A model generated the notes under the pieces. It was not told where the DNA came from and did no database searches. It saw nothing but the letters and a program-made list of their open reading frames with translations. DNA of 64,000 nucleotides from Phaeobacter sp. J2-8. Its GTDB lineage: Bacteria > Pseudomonadota > Alphaproteobacteria > Rhodobacterales > Rhodobacteraceae. This document shows, piece by piece, positions 40,421-53,187 of the stretch (positions within the stretch are counted from its first letter, which is position 1; each line of letters starts with the position of its first letter). The position numbers and the translations under genes are program-made. The stretch is taken from the NCBI RefSeq assembly GCF_022867865.1, contig NZ_JALIEC010000001.1, positions 124,001 through 188,000 on the forward strand, read 5' to 3'.

Positions 40421-41863
40421 ATGGCCAAGCAGCCGATGTTGAAATTCGTCCAGATCGAACGCGACATGCCGCAAAAGCGGGACGCAGAGGTGCGTAACAG
40501 CGATTTTGACGAGATCTATGCAGAGTTTGCCAAGGCCAAAGCCGAAGAGCAAGCCAGCCGGTGCAGCCAATGTGGCGTGCCCTATTGCCAGAGCCATTGC
40601 CCGCTGCACAACAATATCCCCGATTGGCTGAATCTGACCGCCACCGGCCGCCTGAAAGAGGCCTATGAGGTCAGCCAGGCCACCAATACCTTCCCCGAGA
40701 TTTGCGGTCGCATCTGTCCGCAGGACCGCCTGTGCGAAGGCAATTGCGTGATCGAACAATCTGGCCATGGCACTGTGACCATCGGCTCGGTCGAAAAATA
40801 CATCACCGATACCGCCTGGGAAAACGGCTGGGTACTGCCCGCCAACCCGGCGCAGGAACGCGTTGAAAGCGTGGGCATCATCGGCGCGGGCCCCGGCGGT
40901 CTGGCGGCGGCGGATGTGCTGCGCCGTGCAGGTGTACAGGTCACGGTCTATGACCGGTATGACCGCGCTGGCGGCCTGCTGACCTATGGTATCCCCGGTT
41001 TCAAACTGGAAAAGCCGATTGTCATGCGCCGCAACGAGCAGCTTGAAAAGGGCGGCGTGACCTTCAAGCTGAACTGTACCGTGGGCGAAGACATCTCGTT
41101 CGAAGAGATCCGCGCCGCGCATGATGCGGTGATCATCGCCACCGGCGTGTACAAATCGCGTGATCTGAAGGGTCCGGGCAGCGGCGCCGACGGTATCGTT
41201 AAGGCGATCGACTATCTGACCGCGTCGAACCGCGCCGCCAACTTTGGCGACAAAGTGCCGGAATTCGAAAGCGGCGAGCTGAATGCCAAGGGCAAAAAGG
41301 TTGTCGTGATCGGCGGCGGTGACACCGCGATGGATTGTGTGCGGACCGCCATCCGGCAGGGCGCGGAAAGCGTCAAATGTCTCTATCGTCGCGACCGCGC
41401 CAACATGCCCGGTTCGCAGCGCGAAGTGGCGAACGCCGAAGAAGAAGGCGTGCAGTTTGAATGGCTGACCGCGCCGCAGGGCTATACCGGCGACACGGTT
41501 GAGGGTGTGATGGTGCAACGCATGCGTCTGGGGCATCCCGATGCCAGCGGCCGCCAAGCGCCCGAAGTGATCGAAGGCAGCGATTATGTCGAACCCGCCG
41601 ATCTGGTGATCAAGGCGCTGGGCTTCGAGCCAGAGGATCTGCCAACGCTCTGGGATTGCCCGGAATTGTCTGTGACCCGCTGGGGCACCGTCAAAGCCGA
41701 GTTTGAAACCGGCGCGACCGATATGGAAGGCGTCTATGCCGTGGGCGACATCGTGCGCGGTGCGTCGCTTGTGGTTTGGGCGATCCGTGACGGGCGTGAT
41801 TGTGCGGATGCAATCCTCAAACGGTTGGATGCCAAGGCCGCGGCACAAATCGCAGCGGAATGA
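40421..41863 (+). CDS. gltD: Glutamate synthase (NADPH) small subunit
   Basis: GltD feeds electrons from NADPH to GltB. The 480-residue protein has N-terminal cysteine clusters for 4Fe-4S centres ('RCSQCGVPYCQSHCPLHN', 'ICGRICPQDRLCEGNC'), the FAD motif 'VGIIGAGPGGLAAADVLRR' and the NADPH motif 'VVVIGGGDTAMDCVRTA'. gltB follows after 93 bases, so the two form an ammonia-assimilation operon. Confidence 0.96.
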   Translation: MAKQPMLKFVQIERDMPQKRDAEVRNSDFDEIYAEFAKAKAEEQASRCSQCGVPYCQSHCPLHNNIPDWLNLTATGRLKEAYEVSQATNTFPEICGRICPQDRLCEGNCVIEQSGHGTVTIGSVEKYITDTAWENGWVLPANPAQERVESVGIIGAGPGGLAAADVLRRAGVQVTVYDRYDRAGGLLTYGIPGFKLEKPIVMRRNEQLEKGGVTFKLNCTVGEDISFEEIRAAHDAVIIATGVYKSRDLKGPGSGADGIVKAIDYLTASNRAANFGDKVPEFESGELNAKGKKVVVIGGGDTAMDCVRTAIRQGAESVKCLYRRDRANMPGSQREVANAEEEGVQFEWLTAPQGYTGDTVEGVMVQRMRLGHPDASGRQAPEVIEGSDYVEPADLVIKALGFEPEDLPTLWDCPELSVTRWGTVKAEFETGATDMEGVYAVGDIVRGASLVVWAIRDGRDCADAILKRLDAKAAAQIAAE

Positions 41864-41956
41864 TTTTGACGTTCCCCTGAAGGGGGCAATGCAAGAGATA
41901 TCAATTCGGGCCGGGGCGCATAACGCGCCGACCGCCCGCACAGTGGGAGACCCCTG

Positions 41957-46495
<4,539 letters not shown>

Positions 46496-46516
46496 GCGGA
46501 AGACCACTGAAAAACG

Positions 46517-46544
46517 GGCCGCGGCGCTAAAACGCGCCGTGGCC
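46517..46544 (+). terminator. gltB terminator hairpin
   Basis: GGCCGCGGCGC (46517-46527) pairs with GCGCCGTGGCC (46534-46544), with one G-U pair. It lies 22 bases after the gltB stop. Confidence 0.75.
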
Positions 46545-46691
46545 GGATCTTGCCCCGCGATTGCGGCGCTTTTTCGGGCGCGCGCGTGGTGGCATGACAT
46601 TTGCCAAACACGATGCGCAAAGGTCACGAAGCGGTGATTTTGCGGGTCCGAGGCGATTTCCTTGGCCCACGACAGCAGCTAGTGTGCGGCC

Positions 46692-47414
46692 ATGGCACGC
46701 AAGGCAAAATCGCGGAAACCCGCACCCAAACCCCGCATCGCATTTCGGCCCGGACGTTTCATCCGGCGCTGGGTGTTGCGGCTTGTCAGTCTTGCGTTTC
46801 TGATCGTTGCCTTTCTGATTGTGGTGTTTTCGATCTTTAACCCGCCCGCCACGATGTACATGCGCCAGGAACAGGCGCGATTGGGCCAGATTGATCATGT
46901 CTGGGTGCGGATGGACAATATCGCACCGGTCATGGGCCGGTCGGCGGTGGCGGCGGAAGACGCCAATTTCTGCAATCACTGGGGTTTTGATATGGTGGCG
47001 ATCCGCGCGGCGCTGAATGCCGGGGGCAGCCGTGGCGCTTCGACGATCAGCCAGCAGGTGGTGAAAAACGTCTATCTCTGGCATGGCCGCAATTGGACCC
47101 GCAAGGCGCTTGAGGCTCTGATCACGCCAATGGTCGAGACGGTTTGGTCCAAACGGCGCATTTTGGAAGTCTATTTGAACGTCGCGGAATTTGATGAAGG
47201 CGTGTTTGGGGTCGAGGCCGCCGCGCGGCATTATTTCGGCGTCTCACCCGGCAATCTCAGCGCGGTTCAGGCGGCGCGGCTGGCGGCGATTCTGCCCAAC
47301 CCCAAGGGGCGTTCGGCCAGCAATCCATCGGGGGCGGTGCGGCGCAGGTCGGCATCCATCCGCGACGGAGCGGCAACAATCGACCGGGACGGCCGGGCCG
47401 ATTGTTTTCAGTAA
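46692..47414 (+). CDS. mtgA: Monofunctional peptidoglycan transglycosylase
   Basis: MtgA polymerises lipid II into glycan strands. The 240-residue product has a basic N-terminus, one membrane helix (about residues 33-52, SLAFLIVAFLIVVFSIF) and the GT51 motifs 'AAEDANFCNHWGFD', 'GGSRGASTISQQVVKNVYLW', 'KRRILEVYLNVAEFDEGVFG' and 'ARLAAILPNP'. It has no transpeptidase domain. It is convergent with the mini-catalase gene. Confidence 0.95.
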   Translation: MARKAKSRKPAPKPRIAFRPGRFIRRWVLRLVSLAFLIVAFLIVVFSIFNPPATMYMRQEQARLGQIDHVWVRMDNIAPVMGRSAVAAEDANFCNHWGFDMVAIRAALNAGGSRGASTISQQVVKNVYLWHGRNWTRKALEALITPMVETVWSKRRILEVYLNVAEFDEGVFGVEAAARHYFGVSPGNLSAVQAARLAAILPNPKGRSASNPSGAVRRRSASIRDGAATIDRDGRADCFQ

Positions 47415-47441
47415 TCCTGCGCTCTGCCCCGGCCCAAGGGA

Positions 47442-48443
47442 TCAGGGCCGCCCGGATTTGTGCCGTCTGAGATCGGACATGGCGCGATAGATCTCCCGCC
47501 GGGCGCGGTTGATGAACCCCAACGGGCGATGCGTAGGCAGGGACATCCAGGGATTGAAACGCATGGTTTCGGCGCTTTTGTCCCGATCCGGTGCGTTGCT
47601 TTGCCGGAAAAGGGTCAAGTCCGCCAGTTTGATGAAATCCGCACCATTGGCGCCCCAGTCGACGGTTGGGTCTTCGATTGGATGTGCCTCCGCGTCCGCC
47701 TGCACCACGACCCCGAAATCGAATTGCGCCGGACCCTCTGCCAAAACCCGCCAGAGATCTTGGCGCAAACCATCTTTACTGTCCACGGCGGCGGTTGGCG
47801 GGCTGTGGCCGATGGCCTTGTATTTCACGGCGCGACCGTCCCCACAGAGATAGGCCGTGGTGCTGTGATAGGTCAGTGACACCAGCGCGCCGACCTGACG
47901 ACCGGCAAATTCACGCGCGGCGCGCAGGGTTTTACGATGAAACAGCCAGAGCATCGCCAGCCCCCATGCCGCGGCCAGGATGCGGCCCGTAGTGATCCCA
48001 TTGCCGCGCAGGTCCTGCATAGGCGTGAAATAGCGGTTGAACGCGGCATATTCCGCCATTGTGGCGGTGAAATAGGTGGGGTGATCAACAAGGATGAAAT
48101 CCTGTTCCGTCACCGGGCCGCTCCCCGGCAACAGCTTCTGTCCCGGCACATCCAGCAGTTTGATCGCCATGCCGCGCACGTCGCGGCGGCGATCGTCTGT
48201 CTGTCCGCCGTTGGAAAACCGCACCAGACAGCGATAGGTTTGCCCCGGTTGAAACACCCCAACCGCAAAACCATCCGGCAGGTCACCCCGCACCCGCAAG
48301 CGCCCCTCGACCAATCCATGATGTTTGCCATGCTGGCCGCGCTTGGCGGTCTTGCCCTCCAGCCAAACGGTTTTCAGATTGTCGCGGATCAGCCCCGCAA
48401 TGACCTGCGGTTCCCTCTTGGGAATGACCTCTTGTGCCAGCAT
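47442..48443 (-). CDS. Minimal catalase-family haem protein (mini-catalase/allene-oxide-synthase type)
   Basis: A 333-residue protein with the catalase core but none of the longer catalase C-terminus. It has a distal His candidate at residue 38 (RGQHGKHHG), 'YRCLVRFSNGGQTDDRRRDV' then 'RGMAIKLLDV' as in catalases, and the haem-ligand region 'RFNPWMSLPTHRPLGFINRA' with the RxxxY motif (Arg315, Tyr319). This layout matches small catalase-like proteins such as coral allene oxide synthase and bacterial mini-catalases, which act on fatty-acid hydroperoxides or peroxide. It follows the cytochrome c gene by eight bases and reads the same way. Hydroperoxide substrate is inference. Confidence 0.82.
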   Translation of the reverse strand: MLAQEVIPKREPQVIAGLIRDNLKTVWLEGKTAKRGQHGKHHGLVEGRLRVRGDLPDGFAVGVFQPGQTYRCLVRFSNGGQTDDRRRDVRGMAIKLLDVPGQKLLPGSGPVTEQDFILVDHPTYFTATMAEYAAFNRYFTPMQDLRGNGITTGRILAAAWGLAMLWLFHRKTLRAAREFAGRQVGALVSLTYHSTTAYLCGDGRAVKYKAIGHSPPTAAVDSKDGLRQDLWRVLAEGPAQFDFGVVVQADAEAHPIEDPTVDWGANGADFIKLADLTLFRQSNAPDRDKSAETMRFNPWMSLPTHRPLGFINRARREIYRAMSDLRRHKSGRP

Positions 48444-48451
48444 GCCGCGCC

Positions 48452-49837
48452 TCAGAGCGATTTGAGATACTCCAGAAGCGCAGATTTCTCATCCGCGTCC
48501 AGATTGGTGCCATAAAGATGCCCGCCGTTGCCATTGCCAATCAGGGTGGTGTCAAACGCAAAACCATCAGAACAGGCAAACCCGACACGCTCGGGATCGA
48601 AATGGGTACAGCCGCGAAAGAATTCCGCCGGGCGATCCGCGGGGGGCGACAGAAGATCGGCCAATGTCGGCACCGATCCGTTGTGCAAATAGGGCGCGCG
48701 CATCCAGATGCCATCCAACGGCATGTTGGCATAACCGTCCGTCACGCGGTAATTGTTGAATTTCCAGGAATATTTGTCGCCGACAGTGCCAAAGTAGCGC
48801 ACCATCGTGGCGTCAAACAGATCGGTGCGCTGGCGGTCGGTGCCCAGCACCTCTGAGGATGTGACCTGGCCCATGCGGGCCGCGCCGGGATCGTGACAGG
48901 TATCACAGGCCGCGCGCTGGTAAATTTCGCGCCCTTTGTCGGCCAGCTCCGGGTTAAAGGCCACCGGAAACGGCGGCGGCGGGAAATCCATCAGCCAATT
49001 GGACACCCGCTCAATCGCATGTTTTTCCAACAGCCAATCCGAAGCACCACCGGCCATCGCGGCGGAAATATTGCGTTCGTCGAGCGAGGCATTGTTGCCG
49101 TCCCAGTGAAACCAACCGTCCAGCCGAATACGCTGGTTCCAGACAGACGGGAAATCCACCGTGCCGACACGGGTATCGTCGGCGGGCTCCAACCCCCAGC
49201 GTTGACGCCAGAAATTGCCGGCATCGGTGCGCCCGGGCCCATGTTCGGGGCGGGTGGCAAGCCAGGCAAGACCATCTTTCAGGCTGGTGATCTGATCCTC
49301 CAATCGCGGGAACACCACAAACCGCAAAACGATCTTGTCGAGAAAGCTGGGGGGGCGGCCGTTGGCCTCGGCCGCAGCGATCACCGCATCAGCGGTCAAT
49401 CGGGCATCGCTGGCGGCCGTGGTCAGGAATTCGATATAAGCCTGAAGATTCAGCGCATTGGCAGGCGCGCCCAACACCAAATGAGCCGCGCCATTCAACT
49501 GATAGGTCGAGACATGGCAGGTGCCGCAATTGAACCCGACCCGTGGCACCCCGATCCGGCGCACAGACACGCCAATCGGCAGCTCATGCCCGGGTTCGGT
49601 GAGAAACCCGAATTCGGCAAATCCATTTGGCAGATCATCGGCGAATATCGTCGGCAATTCACGCCAGATGGCATAGGGAAACCCGTCAACTTCGGCCCCG
49701 ACAGAGCCATATTTGAAATGCTCGGCCTCGTCCGCGAAATAGGGTGCAGGCCAGGGTTTCACCGTCAGCCTCTTGAACTCAAGGAACAGCGCGGCCGCGA
49801 GCAGGGCGAAGAAGGCCAGAAATATCAGTTTCTTCAT
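48452..49837 (-). CDS. Di-haem c-type cytochrome, RoxA/cytochrome c peroxidase-like
   Basis: A 461-residue exported or anchored protein with an N-terminal hydrophobic segment (KKLIFLAFFALLAAALFLEF) and two haem c motifs, CGTCH (residues 104-108) and CDTCH (residues 311-315). The C-terminal 'YANMPLDGIWMRAPYLHNGS' then 'VPTLADLLSPP' is characteristic of the RoxA group of di-haem oxygenases that cleave polyisoprene, and of related di-haem peroxidases. It is shorter than rubber oxygenase RoxA (about 680 residues). It is divergent from the cyclooxygenase-like gene and upstream of the mini-catalase. Confidence 0.82.
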   Translation of the reverse strand: MKKLIFLAFFALLAAALFLEFKRLTVKPWPAPYFADEAEHFKYGSVGAEVDGFPYAIWRELPTIFADDLPNGFAEFGFLTEPGHELPIGVSVRRIGVPRVGFNCGTCHVSTYQLNGAAHLVLGAPANALNLQAYIEFLTTAASDARLTADAVIAAAEANGRPPSFLDKIVLRFVVFPRLEDQITSLKDGLAWLATRPEHGPGRTDAGNFWRQRWGLEPADDTRVGTVDFPSVWNQRIRLDGWFHWDGNNASLDERNISAAMAGGASDWLLEKHAIERVSNWLMDFPPPPFPVAFNPELADKGREIYQRAACDTCHDPGAARMGQVTSSEVLGTDRQRTDLFDATMVRYFGTVGDKYSWKFNNYRVTDGYANMPLDGIWMRAPYLHNGSVPTLADLLSPPADRPAEFFRGCTHFDPERVGFACSDGFAFDTTLIGNGNGGHLYGTNLDADEKSALLEYLKSL

Positions 49838-49933
49838 GCTACAACTCTATCGGGAATATTGTTGGACATAACACGCATGAGTGTGACACACTGCCCCCCA
49901 TAAATCGAGAAATTTCAGACCTTGGACAGAGCG
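49838..49933. promoter_or_regulatory. Divergent promoter gap of the oxygenase cluster
   Basis: The 96 bases separate the cytochrome c and cyclooxygenase-like genes and must carry both starts. An inverted repeat AGTGT-GAC-ACACT lies at 49880-49892. It may be an operator; no family of regulator can be assigned. The nearest regulator gene is the LysR at 52072-53031. Confidence 0.35.
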
Positions 49934-52051
49934 ATGACCATTGTCGATGACGCGATGAAGGGGCCGTTTTCCGGCTGGAACTGGGCCAGATGGCGCCGCC
50001 CTCTTTTGCAACTGACCTGCATTCTGGTGGGCGCGATGATGTTTTATCGCGGGCTTTTGAACCTGTTTGGTTATCCCAGTGAATGGATTTCGTTGTTTCC
50101 CGGCGTGCCATTGCTGGGCGATATTTGCCGGGTGCCGGCCTATTGGGAACGCTGGGTGCTAGGCCCGGTGTTCATGGGCGGGGTGTTCGGCATTGTGTTG
50201 ATGTGGCGCGAGTTAAAGATCGGCTGGTGGGTGTTCACCGCGCTGAACTTCTTTGTCGGCTATTGGTTCATCTTTGTGCTGGAGGATATCTGGCAGCATC
50301 ACGTCCTGCCGCATATCGTGTTTTCGGCGGTGTTCCTGCCGTTTTATCCCGGCATGACCACGTCGCATTGGTTGAAACGCCAGATTGTCGGGCGGTTGGG
50401 TGCATGGCTGTTGGGGCTGTTGCAGAAACCGGTCATTGGCCGGTTGATCGAGGGGGTGCCGCCGCTGCATTCCTGGGTCAACAAGCTGCTGATCAATCGC
50501 ATTGTCACCCAGGCGCGCAGCCGTCCCCATCCGTTTTCGACGATGGCGCCCTATACCTCCTGGAGCAGTTTGACGGATCGGGTTTGGGCGGGACGGCATC
50601 TGGGGGTGTCAGAAATAGATCAAACCACCCTGCCGGACCCCGAAGGGGTAAAGGAGCTGTTTCGCAGACCGGATGGAACCCAGCGGATGTGCCCGAAATC
50701 CACCTGTCTGTTCCCCACATTTGCGCAATATCTGACCGATGGTTTCCTGCGTACCATGCCGGAAAAAGACCCGGTGACGGGTGATTTGGACCCGGAGCGG
50801 CGCAAGAAGAATACATCGAACCACGAAATCGACATGTGCCCGCTTTATGGCCGCACATCCGCCCAGACCCGTGCCCTGCGTGTGCCCGATCCGGGGCCGG
50901 AGACGCGTGGCATGTTGCGGTCGCAACTGATCAACGGCGAGGAATATCCGCCGTTTCTGTTTCGTGATGGCGCATTGGATGCGGATTTCGCCGTGCTGGA
51001 CCCGCCGCTGGGGCTGGACCGGATTGTAAAGGCCTGTGCCAACCCGGACCCGCAAATCGCGGGCCGCGCGGTGATGGTGCGCGATGCCCTGTTTGCGGTG
51101 GGGGGCGACCGGGTCAATTCCGTGCCTCAGGTGTCGATGATGAACACGCTTTGGCTGCGCGAACACAACCGGCTGGCGCGGGAATTGGGCCGCCGCTACC
51201 CCGCGTGGGATGACAGCCAGGTGTTTGAAACCGCGCGCAATATCATTGTGGTGCAATTCATCAAAATCGTGGTCGAAGATTATATCAACCACATCGCGCC
51301 CTTTGCTGTGTCGCTGAAGGCCGATCCGGCGGTGGCGTGGAATGCGCCGTGGAACAAACCGAACTGGATCACCACGGAATTCAGCCTGCTCTATCGCTGG
51401 CACGCGCTGATCCCTGATCGCATCACCTGGGGCGAAAGCACGCTTGAGGTGGGGCCGGGGTATTTCATGAACAATCTGCCGCTGTTGGCGGTCGGGTTGA
51501 AACGCGGGTTTGAGGACATAAGCGCCCAGACCGCGGCGGAACTGGGGCCGCGCAACACCACAGATCACCTGTTGGATGTGGAAAAGGAGTTGATCCGGCA
51601 GGGGCGGATTTGTAAATTGGCCTCCTATAACGACTATCGCGTCTATATGGGACGGGACCGCGTGGCGGGCTTCGACGAAATCAGTTCCGATCCAGAGGTG
51701 GCGCGCATGTTGGCGGATCTTTACGGCGAGGTCGGCAACGTGGATTTCTTTGTTGGTATCTTCTGCGAAGACCGGGTGGCAAATTCGCCTTTGCCCCGCA
51801 CCATCCTGTCCTTTGTCGCGCTGGATGCGTTTTCCCAGGCGCTGCCTAACCCGTTGTTGTCAGAACATGTGTTCAAACCGCCCGCCGGGTTTGATCAGGA
51901 CGAAGACATGGAGCATCCAAGCTTCACCCGCTATGGCTGGCAACAGATTGTCAGCTGCACCAGCCTGCGCGATGTGGTGGCGCGCAATGTGGCGGAGCCG
52001 GAAACGCTGGGTTTTGTTGCGATGACCCAACCGGGCTGGCAGGTGGAATAA
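49934..52051 (+). CDS. Membrane-anchored cyclooxygenase-like haem peroxidase
   Basis: A 705-residue animal-type haem peroxidase that aligns by eye with prostaglandin synthase. 'NTLWLREHNRLARELGRRYP' and 'IKIVVEDYINHIAPF' match COX segments, and 'EFSLLYRWHALIPD' matches 'EFNHLYHWHPLMPD', keeping the cyclooxygenase Tyr385 (here Tyr487) and the proximal haem His388 (here His490). 'DAFSQALPNPLLS' keeps the Ser530 position (here Ser634). The distal region 'FAQYLTDGFLRT' keeps Gln203 (here Gln265) but has Asp269 where COX has His207. Four hydrophobic helices precede the domain (about residues 23-45, 74-92, 96-117, 122-139); the EGF-like domain of animal COX is absent. The ATG at 49934 is preferred over a TTG at 49922. 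Fatty-acid dioxygenation is the likely activity, inferred from family. Confidence 0.85.
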   Translation: MTIVDDAMKGPFSGWNWARWRRPLLQLTCILVGAMMFYRGLLNLFGYPSEWISLFPGVPLLGDICRVPAYWERWVLGPVFMGGVFGIVLMWRELKIGWWVFTALNFFVGYWFIFVLEDIWQHHVLPHIVFSAVFLPFYPGMTTSHWLKRQIVGRLGAWLLGLLQKPVIGRLIEGVPPLHSWVNKLLINRIVTQARSRPHPFSTMAPYTSWSSLTDRVWAGRHLGVSEIDQTTLPDPEGVKELFRRPDGTQRMCPKSTCLFPTFAQYLTDGFLRTMPEKDPVTGDLDPERRKKNTSNHEIDMCPLYGRTSAQTRALRVPDPGPETRGMLRSQLINGEEYPPFLFRDGALDADFAVLDPPLGLDRIVKACANPDPQIAGRAVMVRDALFAVGGDRVNSVPQVSMMNTLWLREHNRLARELGRRYPAWDDSQVFETARNIIVVQFIKIVVEDYINHIAPFAVSLKADPAVAWNAPWNKPNWITTEFSLLYRWHALIPDRITWGESTLEVGPGYFMNNLPLLAVGLKRGFEDISAQTAAELGPRNTTDHLLDVEKELIRQGRICKLASYNDYRVYMGRDRVAGFDEISSDPEVARMLADLYGEVGNVDFFVGIFCEDRVANSPLPRTILSFVALDAFSQALPNPLLSEHVFKPPAGFDQDEDMEHPSFTRYGWQQIVSCTSLRDVVARNVAEPETLGFVAMTQPGWQVE

Positions 52052-52071
52052 GGCCAGTATCTATCCGGTAT

Positions 52072-53031
52072 CTATTCGGCCCGCGTCGCCGGTCGGATGG
52101 TACAGCCGAGCGTGGCCAGCACCGCGCGCACCTCGCTGTCATGGGTTGCGGCCTCGTGGCCCAGCCATTCCGCAAACCGCTTGACGATCCGGCGGCTAAG
52201 GTGGCGCGGCGGACAGACCAGCCAATAGGTTGGTGTTTCCAGCGCGGGAAAGTCCACGGACAGCGGCACAAGATCACCACGTTTCAGATCGTCGACATAA
52301 AGTGCGGCATTGTCCAGCGCGACGCCGCCGCCGCGCTTGGCCATCTCGATCACCATCGACGACCGGTCAAACCGGAAAGGATAGGTGAGGTCCGACAGCT
52401 CTATCCGGGTTGCCGCCAACCAGACATCCCAGCGGCATTGCGATTTCACACTGTCAATCAACCGCGCCTGGGCCAGCTGCTCGGCCGGGGTGTCGGCAAG
52501 GGATTGCAGATGCGCCAGATATTCCGGGCTGCAAACCGGCATCACCAGATCATTCATGATCGGTTCCACCGACAGGCCGGGCCAATCGCCATGGCCATAA
52601 CGCAGGTCGAAATCAAACGGCTCGGCCTCAAACGCCGAGATTTCCGGCGTGGCGTCGATGCGAATGTTCCAATCGGGATTGTCGGCGGCAAAGGTGGCAA
52701 TGCGCGGGCCAAGAAACCGCACGCCAAACGACGGGCTGACCCGCAGGGTCAGACTGCGCAGATGGCGTTGGCGGCCAATGGCGGCGGTGGCATTGCGCAA
52801 TGCGCCAAAGGCCTGGGTGGTGGTCTGAAACAGCCGGTCGCCATCCAGCGTCAGCACCAGCCGCCGCTTTTCCCGGCGGAACAATTTGACGCCGAATTGC
52901 CCCTCCAGGGTGCGAATCTGTTGCGACACGGCAGAGGGGGACACCCCCAGTTCCGCCGCCGCACGGGTCACCGTGCCCAGACGCGCCACCGCTTCGAAAT
53001 ATTCTGTGGCCTTGAGATTGATATCACGCAT
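52072..53031 (-). CDS. LysR-family regulator, GcvA-like
   Basis: A 319-residue LysR protein with the winged helix 'VTRAAAELGVSPSAVSQQIR' and 'TLEGQFGVKLFRREKRRLVL', and an effector domain with 'FDFDLRYGHGDWPGLSVEPI', typical of the GcvA group. It is convergent with the cyclooxygenase-like gene (20 bases between their ends) and divergent from the FzlA-like gene. Its targets are not evident; control of the oxygenase cluster is possible but not supported by position. Confidence 0.92.
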   Translation of the reverse strand: MRDINLKATEYFEAVARLGTVTRAAAELGVSPSAVSQQIRTLEGQFGVKLFRREKRRLVLTLDGDRLFQTTTQAFGALRNATAAIGRQRHLRSLTLRVSPSFGVRFLGPRIATFAADNPDWNIRIDATPEISAFEAEPFDFDLRYGHGDWPGLSVEPIMNDLVMPVCSPEYLAHLQSLADTPAEQLAQARLIDSVKSQCRWDVWLAATRIELSDLTYPFRFDRSSMVIEMAKRGGGVALDNAALYVDDLKRGDLVPLSVDFPALETPTYWLVCPPRHLSRRIVKRFAEWLGHEAATHDSEVRAVLATLGCTIRPATRAE

Positions 53032-53187
53032 TGCGCGACATTAGCGCGGCGGCGGCGGGGATGGAACGGTTCGCGTTCACCGTGATTTCGGCGGCTCGCC
53101 GCGTATTGTGTATCTGTCTGCTGTTGAACTGGCCCCGGTTTGCAGGCAAACAGACGGGCAATCACCTTTTTCTGGACGCCTCCCGCA

